Positions 12,043-22,978 of a stretch of 64,000 bases of DNA are shown here, one piece after another. The notes beneath the pieces were generated by a model. That model saw nothing but the letters and a program-made list of their open reading frames with translations. It was not told the origin of the DNA and did no database searches. A program made the translations under genes and the position numbers. Position 1 is the first letter of the stretch. Every line of letters starts with the position of its first letter. Source of the DNA: Lepidurus packardi (taxonomy: Eukaryota > Arthropoda > Branchiopoda > Notostraca > Triopsidae); contig JAKZAN010000002.1 of NCBI GenBank assembly GCA_023053545.1, positions 7,746,790 through 7,810,789 on the forward strand, written 5' to 3'.

Positions 12043-15000
12043 GTAAGAGATCATGACGTTTCCGGAGCTCAGTATTATATCTTATTATTAAATGTTTGAC
12101 TATTTCATATATTACCTAAACAAAGATACGGCAGATGGTCCCTGATTTCTGCCGGCTTGTTTACTTTTCTCAACTTTTCTTTTTTTGTTATCCCGCGGCG
12201 ATAAAATGGCGATTGTGCTAAAATTGGGATCGTTGATAGACCTTACGCAGGGATTTTTTAGTCCCGAAAATAGCGTTTAATTTTAATAGCGTTTAGTTTA
12301 TGTCCAGTTCCAGAGATATGGACGATTTCAGGTATAGGAAAAGCAAAACAAAAAGAGGCTGGATTGTTTGAAGGGGCGGAGCATAGGGGGAAGGGATAGT
12401 TCTATCCGATGAGAGCGCCAAAGGAAAAGTGTGTGTTGGCAGAGTGGAAGCATCTGTCTACGCTCCAGTGCAACCCGGAATTGATGGCAGTCGCCTGGTA
12501 CTGCAACAAAAGTTGCGCCGAGTGAGGGACACAGTTTTTGTTAGAGGAAGAAAAAGGGAGGAAGAAAATTGAGTTTTGCCTTTCTTTTGAAGGAGTTGTT
12601 TTTGAGAGGAGGGAAAAGATGTCATAGTGGACAAACCCCGCCCACCCACAAGGAAGTGAAAGAAATGCGGCACACGTGTCGCAAAGTGCGCGAGATTTAT
12701 CAGGAGCGATTAGATCCTCATTTGTATCAGCAGTTATTTGTGTGCAGGTACTTCTTTCCTCGTTCTTTTTGCTTTGTAAGAGTGGCGAAAGAAAAAGCTC
12801 AGCAGAAGAAGTCTAGGACTGGAAAATGACGAGTATTTGCGGGGGGAAAAGGCGTTTTGAAACCCCAAAGCGGAAGTTTGTGGTGATGAATAGAAAGGAA
12901 TTCCGTTTCCTTTTCAGATTTCGTTGGGCAATGTTTTCATATTATTTGTCATTTTTAAGTGTTTCGTAATTTTTAGGCATTTTGTATTTGATGAGTTTTT
13001 AATGAATATGTCTACGGTTATTAATGAACAGAAGTTCGTTTCGGTGACCAAAGGAATTGGTCGGAAATGATTTTTCTCCTTTTAAAGAGTTTTTTGTTTC
13101 AAGGCACTCAAGTCCTGCTTTGTGAGAGACAAAGCTGCTTCCTTGTAAGGCTTGTTCAAGGATTTTGTATCCTCTCTTTTTCTAGCAGCGATGCTGGGTT
13201 TGTGTGTTATTATTCATACCATACATTGTAGAGTCCTTCCATATTTGGAAGAGGCAACTGTGATTGGAATTATTCCAAGAGTGTATTTTTTGTCCCGTCT
13301 TTATGGGATGAGTCACACAAGAAAATAACCACCGAAACGAATCCTAATGTATCTTATTTATTCCATAGGAAAAACTGCGCCGTCTGCAAGTGTCCCCGAG
13401 AAGTTCACGATGTCAGTCACCAGGAGGCCGTCAATGTGAGGGATCGTTTAGGTTTGGTACAGAAACCTGGGGGCGTCACCGCGCACACGGGGCTGCCCTT
13501 GCCAGCTGGCAGTACCCCTCCCCCGCCAGTACTTTTGCCTGCCATAGGCCAACGCACCAAAGAAATGTCGGCCCTCTTGGATATCTACACGTGGACGCCT
13601 CCGGGCTTGTCGCCAGAGCGCGTAAGTATCTCTTTTCCCGCGCTTTCCGCCCTATTTTATAAAATCGCAGCAATGCTTGTCAAGCCTGTTTTAAATATGT
13701 TTGTGAAGAGCAATAGCCACAAAATCCCATGTGATTTGGTAGCGCTTATAGTCCATATGAATGAAAAACTTCGCTCATTTTTTTTAAACCCATTCAAGAA
13801 TTATTTTGAATCAAACTTTTGGGTCACGACGTCAACCTACGGCTCGTGGCGTGACGTGTTTACGACCCTTGTTACCATAGTCACAGTTTATTTCCTTGCA
13901 TGAAATAATAAAGAAAGTTATCGCGGTGGTACCATGGATACCACTACGATAGTGTACCACCATAGATACGCTCTTGATGGCAGAAAATTACGTGATCTAT
14001 TTTTAAATTGTATTTGTTTAATAGCGTAATTAGTACTTCTTACATGATGGAAAGAAAAGTATCACTAGACATTAGACTTTTTGCTAAATTTTTTAAGACA
14101 AATGTGTTTTTGGATGGGCCTTGAAGCAATGTGTAAACATTGTTTCTATCCATAAAGCTAATTTAAAAAAGGGAAACGAGATTAACTCTTTCATCTTGTT
14201 TGTTTCGAATTATTAGGCGGAAGAGTACATGCGGTTGCTGCCACGTGACAAAATCCCCACACGGAGTTCTGCGGGCGAGAGGTGGCGCGAGCGACAACTA
14301 GCTTACCAGCTCCCTCGCCAGGATTTAGCTTTATCGTACTGCCGCTACGTGGAGCCTCAGTACCAAAGCTCTTACACAGATTTTGTGGCCGCCAGGAATG
14401 ATATCGCCTTGGATATTGGCTACGCCCGCGAAGCACCCCACCGATCCATGGTAGAAATCCGTGAATAATCTTTTCAAAATATGATAATAACAACAAAACA
14501 ATTGTTTTATTTCCATGTCGAATCCAAAAGACTTGCTATGGTTGCGGGTCACCCATTCCAATGGGAGCGTTAGTAGTAATGGCCCCCAAATTTGGTGAAA
14601 CTGCCGCTTGGCACCCCGCCTGCTTCACTTGCAATGCTTGCAGTGAAATCCTGGTGGATTTGACCCATTGCATCCACGACGACCAGATCTATTGCGAAAG
14701 ACATTACGCGGAGCAGCTCAAGCCGCGTTGCGCCGCCTGTGATGAGGTTAGATTGATGATCGGTATTTCTTTTTCGTTTGGGTTATTTTTTTTTTTAGTT
14801 TTATTTTTTGATTAACAAGCCAAAGGCAGCATTTCGCAAAGTTAACGGCCTGGAAGTGTTGCTGTTGAAGGGTCGAAATTTGGTTATTTTTTGTTTGTGA
14901 ATTCTCCACAGACTCTTTGCGCATTCTGGCACCTTTACACCACGACAACTCTTTCTCTTCCCTCCGCCGTGGTCAGTTGGTCTCTCTTCTGAGACTAGTT

Positions 15001-18000
15001 TTATTGTCATTTCTGCGTTTCCCACACAAAAAAAGCGTGATTCTGCGCATAGAAATGTGGAACAAGACGCCAGGAGGGCAACGAAGATGCTAGTCAGGCT
15101 CGAGCTATTTTTAATAACCGTGTTTTTGGTCCCGTCCATGCGTCGTGATATTGCTACCTTTTCTCTTTCAGTCAAGGAACAAAACTAACAGAAAAAAAAG
15201 GGAACTTGGTTGATTTGAGACCCGACATTAGATATTTCTAATCGGCAGAAGGTGACAGAGAAAGAAATTAGACAACAACTTAGTCTCCAAGGATGAATGA
15301 GGCAACGTTTGTTTTTCTTCTCGTTTTCGTTTGGCGGTGTGTGGTGAAATAATGTCAACTGCCAAGTCTCTGAAGATGGAAGCATTCACCCCATAACTTG
15401 GTTTTTGCTTGGCGTAGGACGAAGTGTTTTCTTTCTTTGCCAGACGTTTTTGACAAAATAAAAATAAACCCCGCCTATTTTTCCTCCTCCAACTTTTCTG
15501 GAAAGGAGGGGGCGGAGCTCAAGAGCTTAGAAACAGGTCTGTAAGCTTTCCCAGTCAGTTTTCTTTGCCTCTGAGCTAAGCCGCAAGATTTTCTCTTTCC
15601 TCTTCACTTTCCTTTGTTTAAAGTAAGTTCTTCCTCTTTTATTTCCTTCCGATTCTTTCTCCCTTTGCAATCGAGTCAGTTGGATCCTCGATTTCGCATG
15701 GTTTAGCTTTAGCTTTTTATAGCTTTCTGGTATCTTGGCCACGCACGAAACATTTCTTCCAGGTGTAGACTTGGAAATCCCGCTTTTCCGAAAGAAAATC
15801 GGAACAGGTAAAACCGGAAGAGAGAAGAACAGAATGAAGTAGTAATTACGGTTACTGTGTGGTTGTATGGTTTGAAACAAGTGGAGTATGCTAATTTTCT
15901 CAGTTGGCTGGAAAGGGAAAGATCCGGGCTCATTTATGGTCGTCGAACTTCCGCCAGCACACTCTCCCTGAACGGAGCCGACAAGTATTTAGGTCTCGCG
16001 CGCTAAATTTAGCACGGGCACGTCCGCCGTGTGGAAAAGCATACACACATCCACACACCCACAACAGAACACACACGTGTTATAATTCCGGCATCCAGCA
16101 ATGCCCCGCACTTCTTCCCCGGGCCCAGCATCTTCCTCCCATTCCTCTTACTTTTTATTGTCTTGTTATTGTTTCCATTTACTCGTGTGGCGGAAATTGT
16201 AGTTAAATGACCCAAAAAGAGTATCCTGCGGTCCATAAACACTTGACAAGGAATGCAGGTTGTGGCTTTCTTTATTTTCTCTACCAAAAGCAAGTTTTAA
16301 TCTCCCAAGTTCCCTAAAAAAGGAAAGCAATTAACTTACAAAGTCTCCCTAGATCTTGTAAAAATAAAAGGGCAGGCCATTACGACGTGTCTTGAAACTT
16401 GTGCTTAAAAGCAAGCGTTCAGAATGCCATATTTTTAAGTTCTAGAGTGCGAATTCCTTCTTAACAAGGAAAACAAAAATCTCATCCCCGGATTTGGAAG
16501 CGGAGCGAAAAGTATCGAAAACCAATCCCAGCCACGAAAACCGTTTATTTCGAGCATCTTTTTCGAGGCGCTTTCAAGCATAACCCGGAAAACCCGGTGA
16601 AGAACCGGCCCAGGAACAAGGAAAAGGGCAAAAAGGGGCGGAGTCATTAAACGGGAAGATAGTTTGCGTATTTGTGGAGGTTTGACGCGCACGCCGAAAG
16701 CTTCCGCAGCCTCTCATTCTTCCTAGGTGTTGGACGGACGGAGTTGGTTGTGAGTTTAGTACGACAAGGTCGACAGAGCCGATAAGTTTAAAACTTGACC
16801 TGAGGAAAATACTTTTGCTCTCGAGATCTCTCTCCTATCCCAAAGAAGAAACCAGTTTTTTGATTACTTTCTCGCACAGTTAAGAGGGAAAACATGGCGG
16901 ATATTGAAGTTCAGTCGCAGGCCGATAAGAAGGTCAAGAAAGTCAAGAAAGTGACCATCAAGAAAAGCAGCGAATCCAACGAAGGAGGAGCCGGTGTTAC
17001 CAGCACCACTACTACCACCACTGTCGAAGAGTACTCTAGCTCTCAAGACCGTGATGCACAGCCAGCTGCGCTCCCAGGGTAAAAGCAATATACAAAAAAT
17101 CTGCCTCAGCAACTTTTCCTTTTTTAAAAAAAGTCGGGTAAAGTGACATTTCTTAATGAGAGTACTGTACGCGTAAATCCCGCGCTATATTATCTCCACG
17201 ATTTTCCTCAAAATTCCGGTGTAACCGACTCTGATTCTAGCTCTTGCAAGTGTCACTTTGCCCTGAAATAAAAAAAAATAGAAGAAATGGTGGAAAAGGG
17301 AAGGTTTGATTTTATGGGGGTTAAAATCTTGAACTTTTTGTTTTGTTTTCCCATGGGGGTTTTCACACGAATGAGCCATGCGCAAAGAGTCGGTTAATCT
17401 AAAATCAAGGTAAAAAAAACAAAAATTTGGTTCCTGTCTAGCAATTCTGACAAAAACTAAAAAAAAAAAAAAATAAGAGAAATGGTGCATTTTCTGTGAA
17501 TTAATTAACCACTGAGCGCTAATGATATATAACTCTTAACCCGTTGGCGGTTGAGGAACGTTGCTAAGTGTTATTAATATGAAAGGCAGGATATGACTGG
17601 AAATAGGGCAACGGATGCTAAATTTAGTTTTCTTTTCCTTGTCAATTTTGGGAGAGCCACTGCACTTCATTGAAACAAAACGTTGGGGCTCCCAGGTTGC
17701 CAAGGTTTAAATTTAGAGCTTAATGTCAGCCGTAATCGGCTAAGTTATGGCAAACTGCATTTTCGAGAGCGCCTGAAATAGGTGCGAAATGTCTCGTAAA
17801 AAGGGGGAAAACAGGATGATTATTTTTTCTTTCCGTTTTTATTAGTTTCCTGCATTTCGTCGTCATTGGGACTGTTAATTAATTCATTAATTTTAGAGTT
17901 AGCTGCACGCTGCCAGCGAGAATGATTTCAGTTTTTGTTTATGCCTAATGTGGGAGTTGCTTGAAAAAAACTAACGAAGGATTAAAATGGAACTGACAAA

Positions 18001-21000
18001 TGTTTTAATAATTTGAGTAAAAAAAAAAGAAGCGGTAAGGTTCTAATTCGGAAGTTTTGGTACTACCCCAACAGTTGATCTTTAGTGGAGAGTACACGAA
18101 AGCCATGTCGAAGGATTGGCATTTGGGACATTTTAGCTGCTGGCAATGCGACGAATCCTTGACGGGACAACGTTACGTTTTGCGCGATGATCATCCTTAC
18201 TGCGTCAAGTGCTACGAGACGGTTTTCGCCAATACTTGCGACGAGTGTAGTAAATTGATTGGCATTGATTCCAAGGTAAAAACAAATATAAACATTTTAA
18301 CTAAAATTGAAGAGTGTGAGATTGGTATTTTATTTTCGTTTTTTTTTATTTCTTCAAACAGGATTTGTCGTACAAGGAACGTCATTGGCACGAAGCTTGC
18401 TTCTTGTGCAATAAATGCCGAGTTTCGCTCGTCGACAAGCAATTTGGCTCCAAAGCTGACAAGATATACTGCGGTCCTTGCTACGATTCCCAGGTGAAAT
18501 ATTTTTTCGTAAACCAAAGCGGCTTTGGTCTACTTATCAGTTTTGTTGGAATTGAGGAGAATGTTTGCCTACTTTGTGGGATTCCGTTGCGTAATTTATC
18601 AATTTTATAACGCTTAATCTCGAAGTATTTACCTTACTTGTGAGGTTGTAATGCAAGGTTTAAATTTATTTTGTATTTATTCTTAGTTCGCCACGCGTTG
18701 CGATGGATGTGGAGAAATCTTCAGGGCAGGTAAGAAAGCTTTGTTTTCTGGCGTTCTCAAAGGGCAACGGCAATAAGACAAAACTTGTTCTACGAAATAG
18801 AAAAATAAATCTTAGTTTCTTATGATAAGTTTCCTTCTAAGTAGTCACTAAAGCCTGAACTTTTTAAGTAGGGTCGCGTGTTTTATCTGACGTCACAGAC
18901 GTGCCACCGTAAGTTTTGTTTACTGCTTCAAGCAGAAGTAAACTGTAACCATGTTAACAAGTACCGCAGGGCACGCCATCTCTGACGTCATAACCCCAAA
19001 ATTTCATGCCAATACTATTGAACGGATTTTCCGCAAAATTCGAAGCAAAGTTCATTAGTATAATGTAGACTACAAGCATCCATCGAAATCAGAAACTTGT
19101 TTTTTTTCTACTATTGCCCTTCAAAGTCTACGTTGTGGGATTATTAGTTTCCGTTGGTTTTTACGTAGTTATTGAAGAAGAGTTGTTTGGTCTTGTATGA
19201 AACGAAGTAATTATTCAAGATCGAAGATGGCGCGTATATTTCCGTTCTAAGCGTCGTTTTTTTTTTATCACGTTTCCTGTATTCTGAGGAATTTAATTTC
19301 CGATTTATCGCCGTGCACCTTAATCTCTGTGTCGCAAGCCAGGACAAAACAAAGGCTTTCCAGGGTTGAAATGGTGTGAAAGCTTTTAATCCGTGCTTAT
19401 CAGGTGCCAGCACTTGACAACACTTCCATCAACGTCAAGAATTTGATAAAATCCTTAAAACCAAGCTCCAAATCCGTAAAATTGCCCCAAATTCTTTCAA
19501 AATGACGTCAAGTCCCATTTTCAGTATAGAGCCTCCAGCTAAGTTTTCTTTTATGGCAGGAAATTATGTGGTAAGTTTGGTCTCATTCCCACAAAACGGT
19601 TTCCCACTCAATACTTTTCGGAAAAGTACTGCCTATGAGTCCTGACCACTAATTATTTCCCTTTAAACCATACATGTTATTAGGACGCTTTAAACATGCA
19701 AAAGGGAAAGAAATAAAAATACAATCAGAAAAAAAAGATAAGAGCAAGGTCTTTGTGGTTTGTAATATTGATAAAAAGACGACCTGGGGAAAAGGTGCAA
19801 GGCAAGTTGTGGGCGAGGTTATAAAGCTTGTGAGTAACTTGTTCCAAACTCGGAGAGAGAAAAGGGACGATTCGATAGTCAGTTCCAATCCAGCCGTCTT
19901 GGCTCCTCTACGTAGACACACACATCGACAGACGAAGAAGCCATTCTTCTGCTTTTTTTTAAAACATAAACAAGAAGTCGCATTCCAATCCTCCCAGAGC
20001 GTCTATTCCCGACGAAGAGTTGATTCAGAGTCAAATTATCGCCCCGAAAGAACAGTCGGTGTGTGTGTCTTATTAGTCAAGTGCCTTATTAGAAATTCTC
20101 GTCGATTTACCGACCCGATCCGATAGGTCAGAAATGGCGGAATTAGTGAAGAAAATGAAGGAAAAACTTCGTTTGGATTCGAAATCTTCGTCTTCGTCAG
20201 ACGAAGAATCAACTGAAAAGGAAGAAGCAATTGCTGTCTTGTCCACTTTGCTGCCGGACGACAAGTTCTCTTGTTGTTTGGGCAGTGAATGTTTTCTCGG
20301 AGACAAACACTCGAAACTAGCAGGTCAGTCATTATTTGTTTTGGAAAGTCTAGACAACACAAAACAGAAGAAAGAAAGAAAAAAATTACAAAAAATAAGC
20401 CTTGAGCCCAAATATGATTTCGAAAGTCACCCAAAGAAGAATTCTGTATTTGGCTCGGGCCAGACGAGTTCTTGACCTTATTTGGACACTTGGAATTGTC
20501 CCCGGTGATGCTGTTTGAGCTTCCTGAGGCCAAAGTGTGGGCGAAAACGGCGGATTCGGGGTCTTCGGAGATATCGTTGCCTGTTTTCTTGAGAATCGGC
20601 TGACTAATACGTCTGATTTTTTTTCTTGTTTTTCTTTTCTCTGTTTTTCTTTTTTTTTTTCGGACGAAACAGGTACTAAGAAAATGGAGTACAAGAGCAG
20701 GCAATGGCATGAAAAATGCTTTTGCTGCTGCGTCTGCAAAACGGCCATCGGGACCAAGTCGTTCATCCCCCGAGATCAAGATATTTATTGCGCTGGCTGT
20801 TATGAAGAGAAATTCGCCACTCGTTGCGTGAAATGCAGCAAGGTAAGTTTTATTCTTTCTTTAGCGATTCAGTTCAATTTTAGTTGAAAAGCTGACGCTG
20901 GAGGCTCAACTCAATTTAAAACGTATTTCATGCAGAAATGTTTACCCTAGAGGATTCATTCTTTAACTTAATTGCGGTTTGAAGCGTCAGGCGGGATATT

Positions 21001-21927
21001 TGTTATTCCACGTTTTTAGCAATTTATTTGGGGAGTATTTGTTTTTATAAATTTTCTTAGACATTTTATTTGCGGGATCTGTGTTGTTAGAAAGTTATTA
21101 GACATTTATTGGGGAATATTTGTCGTTAGACATTTTTTTCAAAATTTCGACTTTTTAATTGTTAGGGATTGTGGTTTGGGAGTATATGCATAGATGGAAA
21201 ATGTAGGGAAGTTAGTGTCTTGTGTCGCTCTAGATTTGCTCTTATCCTTTTTTGGTGGCGTGGCTGCAGAATCGAAAGATAACAAGATTTTCTTTGCGAT
21301 GATCTCATCAGGGCTATCGGGAGGGAAGGAATGTGGGACTTGTAAACAAACTTAAGAGCTAATCTCCTTCCTTTCTTTTTTTAGTTTGCCTTGTACGCTT
21401 AGTGTAGCTCGTGGAAGGAGAAGATTCAAAAGTTGTTTTTTCTGTTGTTTTTTTATTTCCTTTTCCTTTCTTTGCGGGAAATTTTAGATTATCACCACGG
21501 GGGGCGTCACTTATAAGAACGAGCCGTGGCATCGCGAATGCTTTACTTGCACCCATTGTAATACTTCGCTAGCTGGACAACGATTCACGTCCCGGGATGA
21601 AAAACCCTATTGCGCCGATTGCTTTGGCGAACTTTTCGCAAAACGTTGCACTGCCTGCATCAAGCCCATTACTGGTAATGATTCTATTTTTTAAAAAAGG
21701 AAAACTGATGAACTGTGATCAACTGATCATCTTTCCGTTCAATTTGTAACTTAATCTATTTGTAAATAGGCATTGGCGGCACGCGTTTCATCTCGTTTGA
21801 AGACCGACACTGGCATAATGACTGCTTCATGTGTGCTTCCTGCACCACTTCATTAGTGGGAAAAGGGTTCATCACCGATGGTGCCGATATTCTCTGTCCC
21901 GAGTGCGCCAAACAGCGCGTACTCTAA
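11132..21927 (+). CDS. Lmpt: Limpet-type PET and six-LIM-domain protein, long form about 874 aa
   Basis: LIM domains are paired zinc knuckles for protein binding. Limpet is a muscle/cytoskeletal adaptor related to testin and FHL proteins. Proposed exons: 11132-12042, 12628-12747, 13369-13621, 14217-14450, 14531-14746, 18075-18275, 18362-18493, 18687-18729, 20673-20842, 21488-21674, 21770-21927. From 12653 onward all phases agree (1,689 nt). A Cys knuckle (CAVCKCPREVHD) precedes the PET domain (about 400-506, with YTWTPPGL and YMRLLPRDKIP). LIM1-LIM6 follow at about 508-872, each with CxxC, HxxC, CxxC and CxxC/D ligands. They include HPACFTC, HLGHFSC, HEACFLC, HEKCFCC, HRECFTC and HNDCFMC. PET plus six LIMs fits arthropod Limpet, not testin (PET plus three). 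The join of the first exon (donor 12042, phase 2) to 12628 is the least certain. Several alternative first exons are likely. Confidence 0.9.
12043..12627. other. Limpet intron between the N-terminal exon and the Cys-knuckle exon
   Basis: Intron only if the proposed join is right. AT-rich at the start and purine-rich near the 3' end, with no other exon seen. Confidence 0.4.
12748..13368. other. Limpet intron, nothing else seen
   Basis: A GT-AG intron with a T-rich 3' end (ttattccatag). It joins phase-2 exons so that a split Arg codon precedes the CAVCKC knuckle. Confidence 0.75.
13755..13930 (-). repeat. Dispersed repeat family, copy 1 (reverse orientation)
   Basis: Read on the minus strand this segment aligns with the repeats near 18880-19075 and 48520-48755. 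Shared blocks in order are a GTAAAC/TTTACT-type hairpin region, GTTACCAT, GGCGTG, GACGTC, AACTTTTG and a GAACTTTGC-like block. It lies in a Limpet intron. No protein is encoded and no clear terminal repeats are seen. It is probably an old non-autonomous element, which is inference. Confidence 0.6.
14747..18074. other. Large Limpet intron containing a probable internal promoter
   Basis: The intron lies between the LIM1 and LIM2 exons. It contains a CA-rich stretch near 16039-16076 and one ATG-initiated candidate first exon at 16894. No other coding segment is convincing. Confidence 0.6.
16894..17078 (+). CDS. Candidate alternative first exon, Lys/Ser/Thr-rich N-terminus
   Basis: The frame starts MADIEVQSQADKKVKKVKK and continues into a Ser/Thr stretch with eight consecutive Thr. 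Codon use looks coding. A consensus donor (AGG|gtaaaag) follows 17078, leaving phase 2, and the unspliced frame stops at 17080-17082. Its place in the middle of the Limpet intron suggests an internal promoter for a form lacking PET and LIM1. However, the next LIM exons begin in phase 0 or 1, so a direct join is out of frame. A small undetected exon, another donor or an unrelated 62-aa protein would each explain this. Confidence 0.45.
18730..20133. other. Limpet intron upstream of the 20134 alternative first exon
   Basis: It contains repeat copy 2 and otherwise AT-rich DNA without coding signal. The distal part is likely promoter and 5' leader for the short form starting at 20134. Confidence 0.55.
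18880..19075 (+). repeat. Dispersed repeat family, copy 2
   Basis: This copy is in the same orientation as the copy at 48520-48755. It has a hairpin-like GTTTACTGCTT / AGAAGTAAAC pair, then CTGTAACCATG, a CACGCCATC block, TGACGTCAT and a GCAAAGTTCATT block. TGACGTCA occurs at both flanks of the core. It is non-coding and lies in a Limpet intron. Confidence 0.65.
20134..20323 (+). CDS. Lmpt: Alternative first exon of a short Limpet form (LIM4-LIM6), about 234 aa
   Basis: The frame starts MAELVKKMKEKLRLDSKSSS, continues with an acidic/Ser segment, and ends at a donor (GCAG|gtcagt) in phase 1. Phase 1 is exactly what the LIM4 exon at 20673 needs. Joining 20134-20323, 20673-20842, 21488-21674 and 21770-21927 gives 705 nt, an open 234-aa protein. 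This form lacks the CDGCGEIFRAG segment, so the first CxxC of LIM4 is missing. The replacement has Cys residues (FSCCLGSECFLG) but not in CxxC spacing. The phase match plus coding composition make a real alternative start likely, though no transcript is visible. Confidence 0.6.
20843..21487. other. Limpet intron between LIM4 and LIM5 exons
   Basis: An AT-rich GT-AG intron with repeated short phrases built on TTATTTG and AGACATTT between about 21010 and 21130. No gene inside. Confidence 0.75.
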
Positions 21928-22978
21928 ATGTACCCCAGATTCTACGAAACAAAAAACGTGCTAGACAAAGTTTGGGTTTCCAAATTTGGATAGTGCTTTT
22001 ATTTCTTTATTTTTCTCTTCTTATGAAAGGTATGGGTGCTATAGGACAATTTCTTTTGCCGATTCTTTTTAACCGCTATGCAAATGTAAATTAGGCACTT
22101 CCTTCGTTTTAAACCAAAAAAAAAAAAACATATATATGGAGCGTTTGAAATTTTTTTTGCCCCAAGACGAAGAGGAATTTGACCGCAGCCTAATGGCTAG
22201 TCAAGCAAGAAAGATTTGCCTAACCCAAGTGCCAATTTTAAGCGAAGTAGAGAAGTAAAAAGGGAAAAGAGGAAATTCTTGTGCTGTAGTCGATAATTTA
22301 GGTAGTTATTCAACTTGAAAGAAAAACGCGAAACTAACATGGCAAGGTATTATTTAAAAAGTCTTCATCTGAGTGTCGCCAATTTGCAATTCTGACTTAT
22401 CGTTGTGACGTACACGAGTTCCTTCCTGTGAGCCGTTTCACCAGAAAAAAGGGTCAGGAAACCAACACAAAAAGATTTAAAACTATGAGCGAGACAAATT
22501 CTGTAAACCAGCTCGTGCCTTTTTTCTGTTGAAAAAGCGATGCTTTTTTGTTTCAATTTTGTCCAGAGTCAAAGCTTCCGAATTTCGAGTTTATTTTCTT
22601 GTTATTCCCACTGTTTTCGGGGCGGTTCTTAACATGTTTTCAGTTGCTGTTCATTTTGACTAATTTTCCGAATTTATGATCGCACGCGTGCCGGTTACTA
22701 AAAAAAAGAAAAAAAAGGGAAAATCGACAAGAAAAGAAATGGAGAGTTGCAATGTGCTCCCCCCAAACACCACCGCCTCCTTCAGTGTCTGCGCCCGTCC
22801 TATTATAACTATTCGTTTTAATTTTAAAGAGGCTGTTTAATAAAAATGGACGCCACAAGAAAGAAAGACACTTGTTTCCAAAAATCGACAGAAAGTGATA
22901 TATTAAAAAATCAGTTTTCTTATTTTTTTCCGAGGGACTGTTTTGAAAATTAAACATGGGGGAATGTCTACACATAAA
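21928..22978. other. Convergent intergenic region, 3' ends of Limpet and CRYZL1
   Basis: It holds the Limpet 3' UTR (an A-run at about 22116-22128) and, on the other strand, that of CRYZL1. Short frames here have no domains or splice support. Confidence 0.6.

Noticed and set aside
13622-13903. Extension of the PET exon frame to a 155-codon frame
   Set aside because: A consensus donor (gtaagt) after 13621 and the in-phase PET continuation at 14217 show that the extension is intron.
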